Assembly (NCBI RefSeq): GCF_024139115.2
Contig: NC_085141.1
Coordinates: forward strand, 403,933,612 to 403,997,611
Direction: 5' to 3'
Source of the DNA: Armigeres subalbatus
Lineage: Eukaryota; Arthropoda; Insecta; Diptera; Culicidae
DNA: 64,000 bases
How positions within the stretch are numbered: position 1 is the first letter of the stretch; each line of letters begins with the position of its first letter. Of this stretch, positions 55,214-64,000 are shown piece after piece. Under the pieces are notes generated by a model. The model searched no databases and had not been told where the DNA came from. It saw nothing but the letters and a program-made list of their open reading frames with translations. A program made the translations under genes and the position numbers.

Positions 55214-56415
55214 CGAGGAAATGCCTGCTAGCTGGTTGGACGGCCTCATTTGCCCTCTCTTTAATTCGGCGTACAAAATTATGTCCCGTATTCTGTTCAA
55301 CAGATTGAGACCACTTGAAGAGTCCTTCGTCGGCGAATACCAATCAGGTTTTCGTGAGGGCCAATCAACGGTGGACGGTTGGTTTTCCGGCGAAACTGAT
55401 ACGGCTGATCCGTATAACGTTGGACGGATCGAAATCAAGTGTAAGGGTTGCGGATGAAATATCGACATCATTTGTTACCTTAGATGGATTAAAGCAGGGT
55501 GATGACCTCTCGAATCTACTGTTCAATATAGCGCTCGAGGGTGCGATTAGGAGAGCTGGTGTCCAAAGAAGCGGTACCATTATCACAAGATCGCATATGC
55601 TCCTGGGATTTGCGAACGATATCGATATTATCGAAATTGATCGCCGTGCCGTGGAAGAAGCTTTTGTGCCTTTCAAGAGGGAGACAGCTAAGATTAGACT
55701 CACTATAAATACCAGCAAAACGAAGTACATGGTCGCTGGCAATCAACGTGGGTTCATAAGTGGTGGTAGTAGCGAAATGGATGGTGAAAAATTTGAAGTG
55801 GTAGAAGAATTTGTGTATCTTGGAGCATTAGTGAGGTGCGATAATGGTGTTACCCGCGAGGTGAAAAGGCGTATTGCAGCTGCAAATAGGGCTTATTACG
55901 GACTTCGTAACCAGCTTAAGTCCCGCAGTCTGCAAACGAAAACAAAACTCGCGCTGTATACTACTCTAATTCTTCTGGTGGCTTTATGAGACATGGACGT
56001 TAAAGGAGGCTGATCGGAGAGCTCTCGGAGTGTTTGAGCATAAGGTGCTGCGGACAATACTCGGCGGTAAACAGGAGAACGGTATCTGGCGGCGTCGCAT
56101 GAATCACGAATTGTACCAGGTATAAGGGCTGGATATTATTAAGCCTATACAACACGGAAGACTACGGTGGGCTGGTCACGTTGTTCGTATGCCGGAAGAA
56201 CGTCAAGCGAAGATAATATTGAGTAGACAACCTGGAAGAGGCCACAGGCTTCGTGGAAGGTTGCGTACACGATGGCTTTTTGCAGTTGAAGAGGACCTGA
56301 GGACGCTCAATGTTCAGAGCGACTGGAAGCGATTGGCCCAGGATCGAGTCCAATGGAGAAGAATACTCCATTCGGCGTAGGTTCATCGAAGAGCTGTAGC
56401 CCATCAAGTATCAAG

Positions 56416-56804
56416 TAAGTATGTTTTTCTAGAATGCTGCTACGGTCTTACACTCGCCGGCTCGACTGCGAAGGTAAACGTCAAGATAGCCGCCGTGTTT
56501 AAAGATATGCACAATTTTCCCGCTCAAAACAAAAGCACGTGCTTTTCGCGAAATGACAGCAGTGTTTGATTGTATTAGTGAGAGGCACCCGGAGTCACTA
56601 AGTACATGGAGAGTGTTTATCATGGCAAGTGCATACGGTGGGTGATATTTTCATTGACACTGTTGTGTTTAGTGATCGTTGCGTTTACCTGAGAAGCAAA
56701 CAGCAGGAAGCCGCAGTATTCTATTTTATGCATAAAGATGCATAATAAACTCACTATTGGGTAGTTTATTTCTTCCGTGTACCCTCTCTGTGGATGAGCT
56801 TGCG
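56416..56804. other. unassigned DNA
   Basis: No gene recognised. Confidence 0.4.
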
Positions 56805-57163
56805 GAATAGAGGTAATAAACTATAGAGGAAGCTTGTCGCTGTCGTGACTGGCGAAACATCTTTTGCTGGCGAGGATAGGGCACTAAATGTCAACAAAGG
56901 AAAAATCAGTACGTTTTGACAGATAGGTACCCAACATGTTTGAGGACGATAACAAAGGGAACCGCAGCGACAATCGTCCTCTATAATTTCTCGCTTAACT
57001 TTTGAAAAGGACCTAAGTAACATTTTTTTCATGAATTAGTTTGAGTACTGCAATCGAAAGCTTTCATGTTTTTCTGTTGATTGCGCTATTCAAACTAATT
57101 CATGAAAAAAATGTTACTTAGGTCCTTTTGAAAAGTTAAGCGAGATTTATTACCTCTATTGCA
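56805..57163. mobile_element. long-arm hairpin MITE with a second MITE in its left arm
   Basis: CGCTTAACTTTTGAAAAGGA at 56992 pairs with the complement ending at 57143 (54-bp arms, one or two mismatches). Further out, ATAGAGGTAATAAA at 56808-56821 pairs with TTTATTACCTCTAT at 57147-57160. The left arm holds about 165 extra bases (56822-56986), themselves with TATAGAGGA/TCCTCTATA and TTGTCGCTG/CAGCGACAA ends. Confidence 0.75.
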
Positions 57164-57474
57164 TTCGGAGATCGGATTCTTCAGCCGAATCCTGAGTCAA
57201 TTGAAAATCCTTCTTTTTTCATCAAAATTAGTTATTTTCACAAACCTTTTTTTTCTCTCGTCGCCAAATGTAACAGGTTTATTCGAAACTCCTGGGTTTT
57301 AAACACTTATTTACTTCGCGCTGACTTCCGTTTATTTCTGCCCTCCATGGAGTGCACTTTTACCTCCACGAGATCTTCCTCCTTTCTCCTCTCCCTCCTC
57401 TCACTCTCTATCTCTCTCCAAACACTACACCGACCACAATCTAGTTGTAGTATGTCTATGCAACAAGCTCTCGA
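57164..57474. other. unassigned DNA
   Basis: No gene; a C- and T-rich tract (CTCCTCTC words) at 57370-57420. Confidence 0.4.
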
Positions 57475-57745
57475 CGGTGTGGCTGAATATTAGGCGGCTT
57501 CAGGACGGTTAATAATCCCAGTAAGCCCAAAAATACGCGCAGCAGCTGGAGGTGCCAATAACAGCAAGGCTCAGTTTCTCTTGAAGATGGCTGGAGAGCT
57601 GAGGCCCCAGGGCTAACAATGGCGGATGTGAGTAGTTAGTGGATGAGATGGAGACAGCAAGAACGAGAATACTTCAACATCGCACGAAACCGAACGAGAT
57701 ACGATGCAAACAAATGTAGAACAGATAAAACTTAATTTTCTGAAG
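57475..57745 (+). pseudogene. LINE-A linker fragment, badly decayed
   Basis: Plus-strand segments (ATTAGGCGGCTTCAGGACGG, CGCAGCAGCTGGAGGTGCC, CTTCAACATCGCACGA, TGCAAACAAATGTAGAACAG) follow in order the LINE-A linker at 1110-830 on the minus strand (RLNIGRLQDG, AQQLEVALP, LQHRTRANE). All frames are broken. Confidence 0.65.
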
Positions 57746-58084
57746 CAAAAAGAGCCTTTGACTTGACGTTATATGGTGAAAATTAATAATTAAAACAGAT
57801 TAAAATTATCGACAACACTGTCCGTGAGCGAAAATAAGGAAACATTGATAAACGCAAAATAATCCACGCAATATAAACAAAGAAATCGAAGTCAACATAC
57901 CATGAGTGTTCAAAAAAACGGTGTTAACAAACGAGAAGCAGGGATGCCAGATACATTTTTCATAAGTCTGTATCAATCTCAGCAAAAAGTCTGTATTTGT
58001 CTGTACGGAGTTTAGAAGGTACAGGAATTAGAAAATGATTCAAAACCATGCACTTTTGACAACGTAGAAAAGGTTTCAACTGTT
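57746..58084. other. AT-rich unassigned DNA
   Basis: No gene recognised. Confidence 0.4.
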
Positions 58085-58249
58085 TCAACTTTCTACAGGA
58101 TAATGATGGCCAAGACCAAAAGGAGCTCTTCACCCCCCGAACGGTCCCCGGATATGTTGGCGAAGATAATCGAGGTACTCTTTCCGTCCCTTGCCTCCTG
58201 CACCGCAAGGCAATATGAGTGCGGCCGAAATGGTGGCTTCGCATGACAA

Positions 58250-59640
58250 ACGAAGAGTTACTCGCGGTGCCCAAATCCATGGTAACGAACAAAGCTCCAG
58301 GGCCTGATGGAGTTCCGAACAGCGTTCTCAAGGCAGCAATCATAGAGAACCCGAAAATGTCCAGGCCAGCTATGTAGAGATGCCTAGATGAGTGTAAATT
58401 CCCCGAAAGATGGAATAGGCAAAAATTGATGTTGCTGCCGAAGGCCGGGAAGCCGCCAGGCAACCCATCGGCGCATAGACCAATCTGTCTTATAGACACG
58501 ACGGGCAAGTGGCTAGCGATGATCATCCTCAACAGGCTGATCCCGTACTCAGAGGGTACGAACGGCCTGTCAAGCAATCAGTTCGGTTTTCGCAAGGTTA
58601 AGTCCACGTTGGACGCTATTGACTCGGTGGTAAAGACCGCCGAGATAGCGATCCAACAGAAAAGGCGAGGTATTCGATACTGTGGGTTAGTGACACTTGA
58701 TGTGAAGAACGCATTCAACAGCGCAAGCTGGGATGCCATCGCGCTCTCGTTACACCGGCTTAGCCTGCCGGTCGGCCTGTACCGGATTTTGGAAAGCTAT
58801 TTCCAGAACCGTGTACTATTATACGAGACCGATGCCGGTCAGAGAAGCGTACCTATTACCGCAGGAGTTCCGCAAGGTTCAATACTGGGCCCGGTACTAT
58901 GGAACCTAGCAGCACACACGATCAGCACGGTGGAAAATTGGATGAGCGCTAGAGGCCTGGAGCTCGCTCAACATAAAACGGAGATGGTTATCGTCAACAA
59001 CCGCAAGTGATTCACGTGGGTGAAGTCGCGATCGCATCAAAGCGGAGTTTGAAGGTCTGTGGGGTCGTAATAGACAATAAGCTGACCTTCGCCAGCCATG
59101 TCGACTATGCGTGAAAGAGGGTTTCGACTGCTGTTGCGGCCTTATCGAGGATGATGTCCAACAGTTCCAAGGTGTGTGCCAGTAGAGGTAGGAAACGTTG
59201 GCAGGCGTTGCCGTATCTATTTTTAGGTACCGTCATGGGCGAGAGCACTGGGGGTAACCAGTTACCTGCGGAAGCTGGAGAACACGTACCGCTTGATGTG
59301 TCGCAGAGTGATATCTGCCTACCGCACGGGGAAGTTGACTTCCATCTGACAGTTATTTCTGTCAGGCCATGGCTGCTTCCGGCAGTACTTCCACAGGTCT
59401 GGGCACGCGGAGAGCCCCGTCTGCCCTGACTGCCCAGGTGTTGACGAAACTGCAGAGCACATACTGTTCGTATGTCCTCGTTTCGACGTCGAAAGAAGAG
59501 TTATGCTAGACGTTTGCGGTCGGGACACAACCTCGGATACCCCTATCCACAGGATGTATCAAGCGGTGGAGAAGTGGAACGCGTTTCGACTGCAACCACT
59601 CAGATTGCCTTTAGCTTGCAGAGCATCTGACGCACTGAGC
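58250..59640 (+). pseudogene. R1-clade reverse transcriptase and C-terminal zinc knuckle
   Basis: A frame from about 58245 (NEELLAVPKSMVTNKAPGPD) runs on in frame 58426-59010: RPICLIDTTGKW, NQFGFRKVKSTLDAI, motif A LVTLDVKNAFNSA, motif B GVPQGSILGPVLWN. It then jumps to LAAHTISTVENWM, so motif C with the catalytic FADD is deleted. Broken frames to 59640 give KVCGVVIDNKLTF, KLENTYRLMCRRVISAYRT and CPDCPGVDETAEHILFVC, a Cys-Cys-His-Cys knuckle typical of the C-terminus in this clade. Confidence 0.8.
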
Positions 59641-59757
59641 AGCAGTTGACAAGCATGACTAACTTTTGATTGGTTAGTTGGAGCGAAAACAGGCTGAGCG
59701 CAGGATAGTGAACGAGAGGCTTGCACATGTCGAGGTAAAAGGCATGGCAGAGGAGAG

Positions 59758-60115
59758 TAGAGTGAGCATCCAAGTCAACCTCACGTGGTATGTTAAGGGC
59801 GAGCACCTAAGTCAGCCTCGCATGGCGTGTCAGATATGAGAACCTAAGTAAGTCCCACATGGTGTGTCAGAGCGTGTGTCAGGAGGAGTGGCAGAGTGTG
59901 CTAGAGTGAGCATACAAATAAGTCTCAGATTGGTGTACTAGAGCGTGAATCAGGTGGAAGGGTGAGCATCCAAGTTAGTCTCACATGGTGCGTAAAGGGT
60001 GAGCATCCAAGTAAGACTCATATGGTACGCCAGAAAGAGTGTCAGGGTGTGTCAGAAGGTATGTTAAAGAGAGCACCCAAGTAAGCCTCATATGGGATGA
60101 GTACCTGTGTGAGCG
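59758..60115 (+). repeat. minisatellite in the R1-clade 3' UTR
   Basis: About eight diverged units of 40-60 bp with GAGCATCCAAGTAAG-CTCA, CATGGTGTGTCAGAG and similar words. Confidence 0.75.
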
Positions 60116-60354
60116 TGAATGAGCGAGTACATTAAGTACTGCCTATCCCCCTTAATGTAATGCTGGGAGGCAGTTCCTGAGGGAACCAGGGTATTAGTAG
60201 AGAGGGTAACTCAAGTAACCTTCTGTAGCTTGGGTGGGTTTAGTAGGTCCGGCGTTCCGTCAACCCCACTCCCTGAGTGATAATTTCAGGTTTCTGTTTG
60301 CAGATTTGCCTTCATTCCACTTTAAAAAAAAACACATACATACACACGTGCAAA

Positions 60355-60576
60355 GCCGAACAGAGGATTAACATTTCTGTCAGAGGGCACGTAAATCGGT
60401 CTCAGCGCTCACTGAAACACCTGGAGGAGATGATACACGATCGGTTAAATTTAAATAGCCACGTTGACTATACCTGCGTGAAGGCTGCAAAGGAGACAAT
60501 AGCGTTAGCCCGAATCATGCCAAATGTTAGGGGTCCGAGAAGTAGCAAAAGGCGGCTTTTGGCGAGCGTACGGTGA
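60355..60576 (+). pseudogene. second R1-clade RT fragment
   Basis: The plus frame reads HVNRSQRSLKHLEEMIHDRL, NSHVDYTCVKAAKETIALAR and MPNVRGPRSSKRRLLASV, the R1-clade segment after the palm. It differs from the matching part of the copy at 59040-59150, so it is a different element. Ends where LINE-A copy 2 begins. Confidence 0.75.
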
Positions 60577-61179
60577 GGTACGGTGTCCCCGGTGTCAATG
60601 TTGTCGGCGAAACCAAATAACAGGACGGACTTCGTGAAAATCGTACCACTCGTGTCAATCCCTGCTTTTCGTATTACTCCCTCCAGAGCGATGTTGAATA
60701 GCAAACACGAAAGACCATCACCTAGCCGTAACCCTCTGCGTAACTCTCTTGCCATTGGTGCTAGTCGACGGCATGAAATTTGGAAGAGTACCTTGTAGGC
60801 GGCGTTCAGCAATGTGATTGCGCGGAAGTTGCTACAATCCAGCTTATCGCCAAACCTCCCAAACCTTGGTAATTACCCAGTGCAGCGCTCTAGCCAGTGC
60901 CTCACCGCCATGTCTAAACAGCTCTCCTGGTAGTTGGTCAACTCCAGGGGCTTTGTTGTTTTTCAGCCGGCCGATCTCCTCCTGGATTTCCTGGAGATCC
61001 GGAGCCGGAAGTCGTATGTTCTGCGCGCGTGCTCCAAGGTTCATTATCATACCGCCACGGTTGTCTGCCACATCGCCATTCAGGTGCTCTTCGTAGTGCT
61101 GCCACCACCTTTGGGTCATCTCACGCTCGTTCGAAAGAAGGTTCCCGTTTATGTCTTTACACATACCGGGCTGTGACAC
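60577..61179 (-). pseudogene. LINE-A reverse transcriptase, deleted, with FADN box
   Basis: The frame at 61179-60844 carries the segment before the RT (QRWWQHYEEHLNGDV, NNKAPGVDQLPGELF). The frame at 60812-60468 reads SCRRLAPMARELRRGLRLGD, then LSCLLFNIALEGVIRKAG and LLFGFADNIDTGD. The region holding motif A is missing, and the FADD box reads FADN. Confidence 0.8.
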
Positions 61180-61269
61180 GTGGCCCTTACGTGAACGATT
61201 TACCTTCTCATAGAACTTTCGTGCGTTATTAACGCGGTACAGTTGTTCCGTCTCTTCACGGTCTCGATC

Positions 61270-62350
61270 TTACTGCTGGCGCTTTTTCCTCCGGAAAATC
61301 GAGTTTTGTCTGTTCCGCACCCGTTTGCATCGTGTCTCGTTCGCCCTCGTGCGATGTTGTAACAATCTCGCCCATGCTGCATTCTTCTCCTCTATTAACC
61401 GCTCATATTCGCCGTCATACCAGTCGTTTTTCTGATCCGGGAGCACCGTGCCTAGTGCAGCAGCTGCGCTGCTTCCAATGGCGGATCGAATACCTCTCCA
61501 GCCAAGAGACGCTGCGCCTAGCTGCTCTTCCGTTGGGAGTGCCACTTCCAGCAGCTGCGCGTAGTCTTGGACTAGACTACCGTCTTGTAGCCGCCCAATA
61601 TTAAGCCGCGGCGGACGACTCCGACGCGTGGTGTACACCGTCGCGAGTTTTGAGCGCAGACATACTGCAGCGAGGTAGTGCTCGGATTCAATATTCGCAC
61701 TACGGTAAGTGCGGACGTTCGTGACGTCGGAGAAAAATTTGCCGTCGATTAGAACGTGGTCGATTTGGTTTTCCGTTTCTTGATTAGGTGATTTTCATGT
61801 GGCCTTGTGGATATTCTTGCGGGGGAAGAAAATGCTTCGGACTACTATTCCGCGGGAGGCTGCAAAGTTTATGCATCGTTGGCCGTTGTCGTTCGATACG
61901 TTATGCAGACCATCCGGTCCGATGACCGGTCTATACATTTCCTCCCTTCCTACCTGAGCGATCATGTCACCGATGACGATTTTGACTTCCCGCAGTGGGC
62001 ATACATCGTATGTCTGCTCCAGCTGTGCATAGAACGACAAGCTTAGACGAGCTTAGACATCTTTGCGTTGATTGGCTGCCACCCAATCCAGCAAACCAAA
62101 GCTGTGGTGCCACCAACGAAGCCGGTTCCCAGCTCGTTAGTGGCGCCACAGCTTTGGTAGAAGGTAGCCATTCGATGCTCGCTTTTCCACACTTTCTGAC
62201 ATGTCCAGCAAATTTCCTACTCGCGGGATGTAATTCATCGTAGATTATCCTATCGCAACCTGCGAACCCTAGCGACTTGCAGTTCCATGTTCCAAGCTTC
62301 CAATCGTGATCCTTTATTCTTCGCCTAAGTCGTTGCCGATTGTATCGCGT
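61270..62350 (-). pseudogene. LINE-A copy 2 endonuclease and linker
   Basis: Frames at 62452-61967, 62040-61795 and 61638-61270. Motifs: KLGTWNCKSLGFAGCDR (intact here), KIVIGDMIAQVG (the catalytic Asn of GDMN replaced by Ile), NQIDHVLI at about 61770 in a broken frame, then the linker with RLNIGRLQDGSLVQDYAQ and YDGEYERLIEEKNAAW. The region after NVHSPH is shortened at about 62050. Confidence 0.75.
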
Positions 62351-62591
62351 CGTATTATCTTCTATGTCGTTCGTAATGGTTTTTTTTAAAGGCGGCTTAT
62401 TGGGCCTGCTCAAACCTTTAGCTCCCCACGTAACACCAGGACTTGGGCACAAAAACTTGACACAATCTTATTTGTTTTCGCGATCGTCTGGTATTCTTTT
62501 CAAAATATGGCGACTATCAATGTGAGTCAAAAAACAATGGATTGCATGTAACAACAGCAATTAATTTAATTGATTGCAATTTGGGGTAATT

Positions 62592-62737
62592 ATGCTACAT
62601 TTAGGCTATGCAGTCTTGGTAATCAAACGATAATTTTGAGTTTATCACAACGTTTCGACCCGAAAACTGGTCGAAACGTTGGGATAAAATTACAATTATC
62701 GTTTGATTACCAAGACTGCATAGCCGAAACGTAGCGC
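62592..62737. repeat. long near-perfect hairpin
   Basis: GGCTATGCAGTCTTGGTAAT at 62604 pairs with the complement ending at 62725. The arms of about 57 bp run through AATCAAACGATAATT and AACGTTTCGACC, with a loop of about 9 bases. Pairing continues weakly to 62592 and 62737. Confidence 0.8.
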
Positions 62738-64000
62738 AATTAATTTAAATGTTTGTGACAAAATCATGACCCAATGCTTCCCGCAATCAAAGTGGTTATT
62801 GTGAAATTTTAAATTTATTCATTTGACGCTAACGGTTCCACCCGTTAACCCAATGTTGTTTACTCGCCCAAAAGTGAAAGCCCTATATCTCCTTGAAGTA
62901 TGTCATTTGATCAAAAGAAATCAAATCAAAAGTTTTTCATCTACCTCATCCATCAATATGTCAACATTCATTTGCATAAATAAATTGATTTCCTTGCAGT
63001 GCCTATTTAACTTCAGTTTCGACATCGCTGATTTAAAAAATGCCTCGTCCTGGGGTTGAATAAATCAACATCTTTGAAAAGGATACTTCGACTTTAAGCT
63101 CTTCTGTCCGCTCCCTGAAAAGCAAACAGACATCTTGACATCTTAACGACTGCCAAACCTGCAGGGCCGCCGCCCGCTCCTTCCCTTTCCAGCACTTCTG
63201 TGCGATCCCCACAAATGCCGTCACTCGCAATAGTACAATGCAGCAACAGATAGTCATCGTTTCCGGTGTCACCGGTTCGGTCCTCACTGGTGAACCTAAT
63301 CAACCGAGACGAGAAACGACGGCAACGAGCGTCGTTGTTGGCATGGCGGAAAAGTCGACGACAGCGATGTCTATGCGAAGCAAAAGTGCCATCATTTTCA
63401 TCGTTACGGCTCAACGCTTCAAAAAATCCACTTTCGCACAACAACTGTAAGTAGGAAAAGGAGCTGATATACGCTCGTTGTGCCAAATTGAACCATCAAC
63501 ATGCTGTTATCAGACGCGGAAGGACTTTTCTTTTCGGTTCGTGGGTTGGATGGGTCTTTTCCCATCGGATTGGCATTAGCGTTGGAAAGTTTGACTCAAT
63601 TTGATGATAATTGCACGCTAGAACAAAGACGGTTATTAGGGGAAGTTCTTCACCGCTGAAGATTTTGGGGAACTCAAATTGCCCACTCGAAAAGATAAGT
63701 TCGTAATGATAGCGATTTAGAAGCTCATTTCCTGTCTCTTGCGATTTATTCTCAACCAGAGTGGAATGACGTGGGAATCAACTTTTGGAAAGTCACCAAT
63801 TTATCATCGCAAATAGTTCATGCCATAAATTGTTCTCCCCCTCATGTGGGAAAAAAAGATGAAACTTTTTACCACCACGCTCCTTCTGATTTGAACTCTA
63901 GACTGAATCAGCTGTGGATGAATAAAATGAGGAGGATCTTACATCGGTTTGTTTCTTCTATCCATTTCAAAAGTGGAAATTCACTCCATCAAACTAATAC
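62738..64000. other. unassigned DNA to the window edge
   Basis: Small overlapping frames on both strands at 63033-63486 (up to 130 codons on the minus strand) have no recognised motif. Nothing else seen. Confidence 0.35.

Larger units (their letters stand above)
53101..56380 (+). pseudogene. LINE-C reverse transcriptase and C-terminal region, interrupted
   Basis: Segments in order: 53101-53303 (linker, DEVKKAVKELK), 53832-53929 (GKDQIPAELLKQGSEQLYEF), 55214-55380 (ASWLDGLICPLF, SFVGEYQSGFREGQST) and 55390-55989 (LDGLKQGDDLSNLLFN, LLGFANDIDII, LTINTSKTKYMV, YLGALVRCD, AYYGLRNQLKS). The C-terminal frame at 56189-56380 (RTRWLFAVEEDLRTLNV) ends the gene. Motif A is deleted near 55375 and FADD reads FAND, so the enzyme is dead apart from the insertions. 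Confidence 0.85.
52000..56415 (+). mobile_element. LINE-C copy with two nested insertions
   Basis: Plus-strand LINE: 5' UTR (about 52000-52260), endonuclease (52266-52720), linker, RT (53230-55960, interrupted) and C-terminal region to about 56380, ending in ATCAAGTATCAAGTAAGT at 56403-56420. A 521-bp TIR element (53304-53824) and a 1,260-bp element (53930-55189) lie inside it; both postdate it. The start is approximate. Confidence 0.85.
58085..60345 (+). mobile_element. R1-clade LINE remnant
   Basis: Plus-strand LINE with RT fingers from 58250, a C-terminal zinc-knuckle region at 59420-59480, a repeat-rich 3' UTR (59640-60300) and a poly(A) at 60322-60330. Motif spelling (NKAPGPDGVPN, RPICLIDTTGKW, NQFGFRK) is that of the R1 clade. 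5'-truncated and multiply frameshifted. Not inserted in 28S rDNA here, so not a classical R1 in its target. Confidence 0.8.
60577..62448 (-). mobile_element. LINE-A copy 2, rearranged
   Basis: Minus-strand LINE-A: 5' UTR at 62448-62300, endonuclease 62350-61690, linker 61640-61270, RT start to about 60850, then a deleted join at 60750 to motif B and C sequence. The left end stops inside the RT, so the 3' part is missing. Parallels 1-2242 with high similarity. Confidence 0.85.

Noticed and set aside
59758..60115. Tandem coding repeats
   Set aside because: Units vary in length and contain stops in all frames; part of the R1-type 3' UTR.
63033..63486. 130-codon minus frame and plus-strand 70-codon frames
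   Set aside because: Overlapping on both strands, no recognised motif or splice context; left as unassigned rather than called genes.

Overview
The window looks like a repeat-dominated stretch of a culicine mosquito nuclear genome, most likely Aedes. The basis is a recognisable Feilai-type tRNA-derived SINE (full copies near 13.9 kb and 45.75 kb), many AT-rich foldback MITEs, long TG microsatellites and several non-LTR retrotransposon (LINE) families of the kind that crowd Aedes DNA. The species is an inference. I see no bacterial-style operon, CRISPR array, rRNA or free-standing tRNA gene. Only one piece is a fair candidate for a host coding exon (27754-28090, minus strand), and I do not recognise its product.

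Layout. 1-2242: LINE-A on the minus strand, running off the left edge. 2.2-9.8 kb: AT-rich DNA with two near-identical 0.7-kb repeats (3103-3830, 5253-5957), a tRNA-derived SINE with a perfect 10-bp target duplication (4386-4667), a 221-bp foldback MITE flanked by TTAA (6337-6565), a truncated Feilai and two more MITEs. 9.9-10.8 kb: an old reverse transcriptase (RT) fragment split by a 301-bp LINE-B tail with a 12-bp target duplication. 11.4-17 kb: nested MITEs. 17.3-21.9 kb: a block bounded by a 21-bp direct repeat, holding a 2.3-kb satellite-like locus with about 197 bp of TG repeat. 22.3-24.2 kb: LINE-B, internally deleted. 24.2-30.2 kb: mostly unassigned DNA with the candidate exon, a 124-bp hairpin and a 165-bp MITE.

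30262-39017 is the most striking element: an 8.76-kb LINE bounded by a perfect 28-bp direct repeat. It has a long 5' UTR, an 823-codon ORF with a degenerate OTU-like region, a complete OTU cysteine-protease signature and an APE-type endonuclease, a 655-codon RT ORF in another frame, a 2.7-kb 3' UTR and a (CATA)n tail.

39-46 kb: MITEs, a Jockey-like fragment and a LINE-B copy that split a minisatellite (13-bp target duplication). 46-51 kb: largely unassigned. 51.4-56.4 kb: LINE-D and LINE-C remnants; LINE-C carries a 521-bp TIR element (7-bp duplication) and a 1,260-bp element with eight roughly 93-bp monomers (24-bp duplication). 57-62.5 kb: hairpin MITEs, R1-clade LINE remains with a repeat-rich 3' UTR, and a second LINE-A copy. 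62.5-64 kb: a long hairpin, then unassigned DNA.

The genes do not form a pathway. The window records successive transpositions that can be ordered by nesting. LINE family letters A-D are local labels. All calls rest on reading the sequence, with no database search.
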